The position numbers were made by a program, and so were the translations under genes. A stretch of DNA of 64,000 nt from Chamaea fasciata (Eukaryota; Chordata; Aves; Passeriformes; Sylviidae), in assembly GCA_029207755.1 (NCBI GenBank), contig JARCOQ010000005.1:59717414-59781413 (forward strand), read 5' to 3'. This document shows positions 57,749-64,000 of the stretch, one piece after another. The stretch's first letter is position 1, and the number at the start of each line of letters is the position of its first letter. The notes under the pieces are model-generated. The model did not search any database and was not told the origin of the DNA. It saw only the letters and a list, made by a program, of their open reading frames with translations.

Positions 57749-60700
57749 ACAGATCAGTTGTGAAGGGGAGAAGGAGGTTATTTTGCATGAAGTAAGAAGG
57801 TACTGGAATCCTGACACAGAAGGATGGGAGCTCTTTCAGACAGGGCTTGTTGGAGAGTCGAGGATGCTAAAGGAATGCAGAGAGTCCTTGGTATGTATGA
57901 AATGCACTTGGACTATGGTATGATTATTTGATTATTATTTTTATTTTTTTCATCCCTGCTGTAGTTCAGGTTTGAACAGCCCCTTCCCTCATCTTGCTAT
58001 TAGTACAATTGCAACAGTGCTTTGTGCTGAACAGAAGCATGGGAAATGATCCATGTTTAGGGGGTGGAGGAGGGGGAAGTCCAGTCAAAATGTCTCCCTC
58101 TATTCTGGATCTGATCCAGAGAGGGACCATGTAAACTAGGGCAACACTATTAAGCGTGGATTGAGGAAGTGAGATTATGGCTAAACATGATGAGTAATTA
58201 AGGAACTGAATCTTTAAATACTGCAAAACCTTTGCCTGTTGATTTCTCTGGACTTGAAAGCTGTGCTTGAAACAAGTTCTAAGAGGTTTCCCTGATGACA
58301 CATGTAGTCTTTTGCAGCTGTCCATACTGTTTTGTGGGGTGGAATCATGGGAGCAGAAGAATGCCTGCTGTTCAACCCCCATTTTTTTCCTGAAGGAAAC
58401 ACATGTCACACATATCTGTCAAACACCACATGTACATGGCTTTGTTTTGACATACGTTGGTCAGTAAATTACCAATTCTGCTGTATTGAGTCTATGTGTG
58501 ACAGGATTCTGGGGATGTAGTATCTTCAGACATCCCTTTGAATTGAAGCAGAGAAGCATCCCCCTCTCCCTCCCTGCCTCCTGTCCCTGAGGTTTCTGTT
58601 CTCTTCTAGTTCCATGAGAAAGCACCTAGGTCTGGCCAAATAATACATTTGCTTGGGCAGGATATAACTGTGGGCAGAGATAATAAACACCTAATCAGTG
58701 AAAAGCTGATGATTATTGGGAGCCTCCTGACCTTTCTGCTCAGCCATGTCAACATGCTCAGATGCTCCCAGTTCTCTAATTTGAAAACTACTGGGGTCCA
58801 GTGTGGAAAGCCATCAGGGGACATCCGTGAATGGACAGCCAGGCACATGAGAAGGCAAAGGAGACAGCAGCAGGAGCTGTATTGGGAGGGTGGATAGCAG
58901 AGAAAATCTATGGTTTTTAGGAACCTTTGGTGATTTGGAAAACCGTGTTTTACAAATTAAAACACAAGAGCATTCATTTAATTTGCTAAATGACAGTTAA
59001 TCACAAGTGAATTTTGGTTCTTACCTCTATGAGTTAGATTTGAACTGACAGCCTAGGGATGAAATGCTCTAGATAGTGTTTCTAAGCACTCTGACATACG
59101 CTATTCTTACTAGGATCTTTTTAATTTCTCTTGAACTGTGGGGGATACTGATACATCTGCTACAAATGCCAATGGTACAGATGATCCTCACTGGGAGCAG
59201 ATGAAAGTGCTCACCCTTTGTCCAGATCAGCAAAGGGCAGATAGAGTGCTTTGCTTCTGGAATCTGGAGGGACTGTTGCTTTGATTTGTCCCAGTAGGAG
59301 CCAATGCAAACAGACTTGAATCAGCCTGAATGACCATAACTTGCAACTGGAAAAAAAGCTACTGCTTTGTCAGAAAGACCTAATAGAAATTTGAGTTAAA
59401 GCTGATGCATTTGTTTATTTTTGCATATATTGTGTTATGCTTGCTTTGCGGGAAGCTAAATGTAGATCTCAAGCTATCTTTTCATAATTAATAGAAGTAT
59501 GGCGCGGTAAGGACACCTCACAAAACACTGCAGATGACTTTTGTGGCACTTCACAGAAATATTGCTGATAAAATTGGCAATGTCTTTCAAATACTCTTTT
59601 AAAAATCAGCAGTGAAACCACTGATTTCTCATGGCCTTTCTGCTCATACATCTGGAGCTGCGGTGTTTGAGATTCTCTGTTATTCTCCATGTGACAAAGT
59701 TATTCTGAAAGCCAGTGTATATACTGTGGTAACTTTAGTATATGGATTATATCACAACTAAAACTGTCTCAGCTTCAGCAAAGTCCTAATTGTGCTTTTA
59801 TGTTCTGAAGTACCCGAGTTCTGTTTATGAAGGGTGGAGAGCAAGTGGAGGTAGCCGCAGTTCCCCTGCACAATATTGAGACCAAGTGAGCTTGTCCCAT
59901 GAGATTCCCTTCAGTCCTCTTGTGCCTCTGTGGGGCCTTTGGTGGTCCTCAGTCCTGGGGTAGCCACAGGCACCTCCTGTTCCCCACAGGCTATATCTTT
60001 TCCTCTTCATTAGAGGAGGGAAACTTTTTCAAAAGGTGACTAAAAATTCTCTCCCTGGTTTAATGCCATCTCCCAAGACAGGATTCCTCTGTGTAACTTG
60101 ACTAAAAGGGAGAAGAAGCCTAAGAAACTTGACTAATTCCATCAGTAAGCATCAAACATGTATTGCTGTCATCGCTTGACCTGGATTTCTATAGTGTGAT
60201 CTTTGCAGGAGTTATCAAATACCAGTATGTTAAATGTCCATTGGAATATCTCCTCATCCTCTTTCACCTGCTTAAGGCTTCCTACATGATCTGTGTTAAC
60301 AATTTTTCTTGGTTTCCTTGGAATAAGTGAGGAGACAGCCTTGCCAGTTTTGAAGAATGTTTTAAGTTTTCTGGGTTTTCATTTGCATACAAATGCAGAG
60401 CTTGAACCTAAAGCAAATTCCTGATTCTTTGACTGTCTTCCTTCAACGCTGGGTGAAGCAGCCAACCATTTGACTTTGATAACAGTGTATCAGCCAGCCT
60501 GAAATACGTGAGGAATTCTTAAATAACAGCAAAAATGCTATTCAGAACTGGACTTTCCTTAAGCATGTCGCTGCTTAGTGTGTTTTGTGACCAGTCTAAC
60601 TGAAGGCATAACTTTTTTCCTAGCTCAAGACAATGAGTATAATGATGATGAGACATCAGAATGTCTAGAGGAGCAGCTGCACCTCATCTGCATTCTTACT

Positions 60701-61888
60701 GCTGCCTTTGAACTGACAGATGGCTGCAATTTTCCCTTCTTCCCCAGCAGTGACACTGGGTTTAGTTGAGTGTGGGCAAATCTCAGCACACTGAGATCTG
60801 ATCTGTTGTCTAATCTGCTTAACAGCCTTTACTGCTCTTAGAAAATACATGGACACCTGTTGGTCAATTTGTGCTGCAGGAGAGGAGTTGCAGAGGTGTA
60901 GCTGCACCACAGCTGTCCCTGAGCAGGGAGTGGGAAAGGATTCATGTGACTGCCTGTGGGTGTTCCCTTGTTTGACCTGCAAGTTGCATTTCCAGCATTT
61001 TTACCTGACTTTGTTTTAATGAACAGTATTCCTGAATGCTAAGGGTACCTCTGGAAACTACATGAGGCAAAAATGTTGCCCATGCTAAGTTCCAACGGTA
61101 TTTTAAATAACTTTAAACAAAACCTAATTCCTAGACAAAGCCAGACTGACTTTGCATATGAAAATAGTGCTTTTGAAAGGAATGACTGCAGAACAGTTCC
61201 TTTGAACCTAAGAGTGGTGTTAATGTAACAGCTTGGTTTGACACTGATGACGTATGTTAAGTAGATAGTTTCTCCTTCACGTTTAGTGAGTTACTTCATT
61301 TTTTGAGCCTTGTCCAAAGTGCCTAGGTGTTGGAAAAAATATCTTTCCCTAAAGGCTGAATTAAATAAAATAAATTTTTATTAAATGAAGAAACTTAGTG
61401 GGTTTTTTATATTTATATGTATATTTTTATACATTTATAAGTATGAACAAATCATCTAAGTGTCTGTCACACAAACTGCTGAAAGCTTTAGCAAGTGCAT
61501 TGCCACTATTTTCTTTTTGAAAGATGATTTTTATTTTTATAACATTTTTCAGCATAAAGAATGCAACAAATAATTACAGAAATACTGTGGGTTTAAGGTA
61601 GAAAAGAAAGTCAGTTGATGCAGAAGAGGGGCTAAAGGTTTGGGTTTGTTTTTGTTTAAATAAATAGAAGGACCTGTGTTCCACTGGTGTGTCTGGAGTA
61701 GTTTACTACAGTAGTTACTACAATCCATGTAGAAATTAGTGCAAGGTGTTTGGTTTGTCTATTAATTAAGTAACAAATAGCACAGTATAGTACAGTTTTG
61801 TGGTGAACATTATTTTACCTTTAATGAAACAATTATCACCTAAGAAATTGGGAACTACCTGGTGATCTTTTATGTGAATCTCTTTCAG

Positions 61889-62036
61889 GCACCTTTTTGG
61901 GCATACATCCTGGGTGCACTAGGACTTTTTATCTACCAGTCTCTGGATGCCATTGATGGGAAGCAAGCCAGAAGAACAAACAGTAGTTCTCCTCTCGGAG
62001 AACTCTTTGATCATGGTTGCGACTCTATTTCCACAG
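61889..62036 (+). CDS. CHPT1: CHPT1 exon 2: CDP-alcohol phosphotransferase active site
   Basis: A 148-nt exon (phase 0 in, 1 out) after 'gtgaatctctttcag', with donor 'gtagcc'. It encodes [20 protein letters not shown], then the family signature D-G-x2-A-R-x8-G-x3-D-x3-D in full: [18 protein letters not shown]. The aspartates bind the catalytic metal ions for transfer of phosphocholine from CDP-choline to diacylglycerol in Golgi/ER membranes. Confidence 0.97.
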
Positions 62037-62097
62037 GTAGCCTTAACCTACTGTCGCCCATCCTAGTTTATAAGTGTCCTGTTTCCAAGAGGAGCTG

Positions 62098-62220
62098 ATT
62101 AATCATAGATTTGTTGAAGTTGTAAGGGACTTCTGGAGGTCATTTAGTCCAAACCCCTGTTTGAAACAGGGTCTTTTAGGATAACTTCACCATCTCCTGA
62201 CCTTTGCATCCCTGGCCAGT
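62098..62220 (-). mobile_element. Old, diverged CR1 fragment
   Basis: The pattern 'aatcatagatttgttgaag', 'gtaagggacttctggaggtc', 'atttagtccaaacccctg' matches a CR1 3' end in minus orientation but with many changes. It begins 61 nt after the exon 2 donor. Confidence 0.7.
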
Positions 62221-62896
62221 AACAGGGGGCTGTTTTAGACGTTCTTTTGGCAGATGTTGGGTAAGGTGTATTCTGCACTTAAGTAGTCCATCTACTCCAC
62301 TTCAGGAGTAATCTGCCAAAGTATCAGTTTGGTAATAGGGTATCCAGTCTGGCACTTAGGAGAAGGGTTATTTATATTCCTTAGAAGAAGTAGTTTTTAA
62401 AAAGTTGGGAGTTCTTAGAAAGTAAGCCTTGCTCAGTGTCACTTTCCATAACTGAGTATAACTGAGCTCCATTTCACTTTCCTTAACAATTGCATTGGTG
62501 CCAGTGCCTGTAGCTCTGTAAAACTCATGGCTGAAACAGTTGCTCTGGGAATTGGTACATTCCTTATGTCTCACGTCCCAGAGAAATGCAGCTGCCACTC
62601 TCCCTGAGCTTGGCCCTTCAGCTGAAGTCGTCAGTGTTGCGAAGAACACAGGATGACAAGGCCAGGAGGAGGGAGAACAACCACTGTAGGCTAGAGGGCA
62701 GGGCTCTGTCTTGGCAGAAAAGGAGTGCTGTGTTTTGGTCTCTCCTGCCAGGACTGCCCCTGAAGGTCAGCTACTCAGTAAAGTATCAGTCATAGAATTA
62801 CTTTATTAGAGTGATGTAAATTGTCCTGTGTTTTTAATTTCTCTTAACTTCAAGCAAAGAGGGTATATGACTAACATGTTCATTTCTGCTTTTCAG

Positions 62897-63038
62897 TATT
62901 TGTTGTCCTTGGATCCTGCATAGCAATCCGACTAGGAACAAATCCTGACTGGTTGTTTTTCTGTTGTTTTGTGGGACTGTTCATGTTCTATTCTGCTCAC
63001 TGGCAGACATACGTATCAGGCATACTAAGGTTTGGAAA
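62897..63038 (+). CDS. CHPT1: CHPT1 exon 3: membrane segment
   Basis: A 142-nt exon (phase 1 in, 2 out) after 'atttctgcttttcag', with donor 'gtaagt'. It encodes [20 protein letters not shown], then [20 protein letters not shown] and [17 protein letters not shown] is strongly conserved in choline/ethanolamine phosphotransferases. Remaining exons lie to the right of the window. Confidence 0.97.
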
Positions 63039-64000
63039 GTAAGTAGGTATCTTTAGAAATACATGTGGCTTCATGTCTGAGACTGCTAGCTCCTTGATTT
63101 CAGTTTCTTCTTGGTTTAATCCCTGCTTTCTCTTTCTCTCACCGTCTTTCTCATCTCCCTTCCAATCTAGCAGACTTGTGTTTTGCCTGACAAGAACTTG
63201 AAACTCTGCATAATACCGAGGGCTTGTTCTTTTAGCAGCTGATTTTAGCTCTCCATGCTTTGTTTGCATGCATTTGGCTCTTTTGTCTGCAGATTTGTTG
63301 TCAGAACCCATACAAGCCCCGTGCAGGTTCAGGCCAGAGAGGTCGTGTTTACATTGCAGACAAGTGCCCTGTGTAGGAGTAGGGACAGAGCAAGCATCTG
63401 GGTACCTCCCTTTGTAATCTCCCAGCCACAGAACGGTTTCAGCCCCAGGGGACTCTAAACCACATGCATTTTAGAGAAACTGCCCTGCTAATGGCTTTCC
63501 TTTTCATAGTCATCTTCAGTCTTCCTTGGAATGAACTCTCTGCACCCATTGCATCCTCAAGGAGTTCCACAGATCTATGGCAATGCTTGAAGAACTACCC
63601 CACGTTTATGTGAGGGTCTTTTTTTTAATCTGGCTCATACTGGCTTTGATGTCCTTTAGGTTTTATGTCAGGTCAGTTCTAGAGACTGCTGTGATGCTGT
63701 TCATGACTTGATAGAAATTTTATCTGTTTCACTGCAGCATAGGAGAAGTCATGACATTCATGTAGAAGACAGTAATTTCAATTTAACTGCTAATAGTGTG
63801 GGGATTGGTGCACCCTCCTATAGCTGTGGTAGAGCCTGGCCATGGACTTTTGCTGATTTTAAGCAACAAGCTTCGCTTTAGTATAATTACTTCTGAAAAG
63901 AGGAAAAGGTCTGAGACTTCTGTGGCAGCAGAAGTGAAAGTAAGTCATACATGAAGGCTGTTCTTCCTCTAATCCCAATCACTTGCTAAATCACCTGTTC
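63039..64000 (+). other. CHPT1: CHPT1 intron 3 (continues beyond window)
   Basis: Intronic sequence to the right edge. No next exon recognised. Short open stretches do not match the expected continuation (VDVTE-like) of the protein. Confidence 0.7.

Larger units (their letters stand above)
53306..61888 (+). other. CHPT1: CHPT1 intron 1
   Basis: About 8.6 kb. The start is still in the CpG island. Further along are a T19-type run (about 54,819-54,837), a CR1 fragment, a G-rich run and ordinary AT-rich sequence. No other exon recognised. Confidence 0.8.

Noticed and set aside
63480..63620. Possible very old repeat fragment ('cttttcatagtcatcttcag')
   Set aside because: Too diverged to assign to CR1 or any other family by eye.

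Overview
This window is vertebrate nuclear DNA, almost certainly from a bird. The coding sequence is split into many short exons with GT/AG introns. The interspersed repeats that can be recognised are CR1-type LINE fragments with the avian signature (tandem ATCACAGA-type ends, 'ggttggaagagacc'), and the introns are AT-rich with one sharp CpG island. I saw no bacterial, phage, plasmid or CRISPR features.

Layout. From the left edge to about 48.55 kb lies MYBPC1 (slow skeletal myosin-binding protein C) on the + strand. Its promoter and probably its start codon lie to the left of the window. I could trace 32 exons (30 firm or fairly firm and two candidate microexons) that join in one frame to about 1,188 codons. 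They encode a disordered N-terminal region made of tiny phase-1 exons, Ig domain C1, the M-motif, Ig domains C2-C5, fibronectin III domains C6 and C7, Ig C8, Fn3 C9, Ig C10 and a short C-terminal tail. Nearly every domain is built from two exons. An alternative C-terminal exon lies in the last intron (44,365-44,531). From about 48.6 to 52.4 kb there is an intergenic stretch with a GATA-type microsatellite. A CpG island (about 52.4-53.9 kb) holds the promoter and first exon of CHPT1 (cholinephosphotransferase 1), also on the + strand. Its exons 2 and 3 follow after an 8.6 kb intron, and the gene runs off the right edge. The MYBPC1-CHPT1 order matches the known vertebrate neighbourhood (human 12q23).

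The two genes are neighbours but not functionally coupled. One encodes a sarcomere thick-filament protein, the other a membrane enzyme making phosphatidylcholine from CDP-choline and diacylglycerol. The features most worth following up are the run of symmetric phase-1 mini-exons and microexons (down to 9 nt) in the MYBPC1 N-terminal region, the alternative C-terminal exons, and two strongly G-rich tracts in introns. I found no evidence of a previously undescribed system such as a defence locus.
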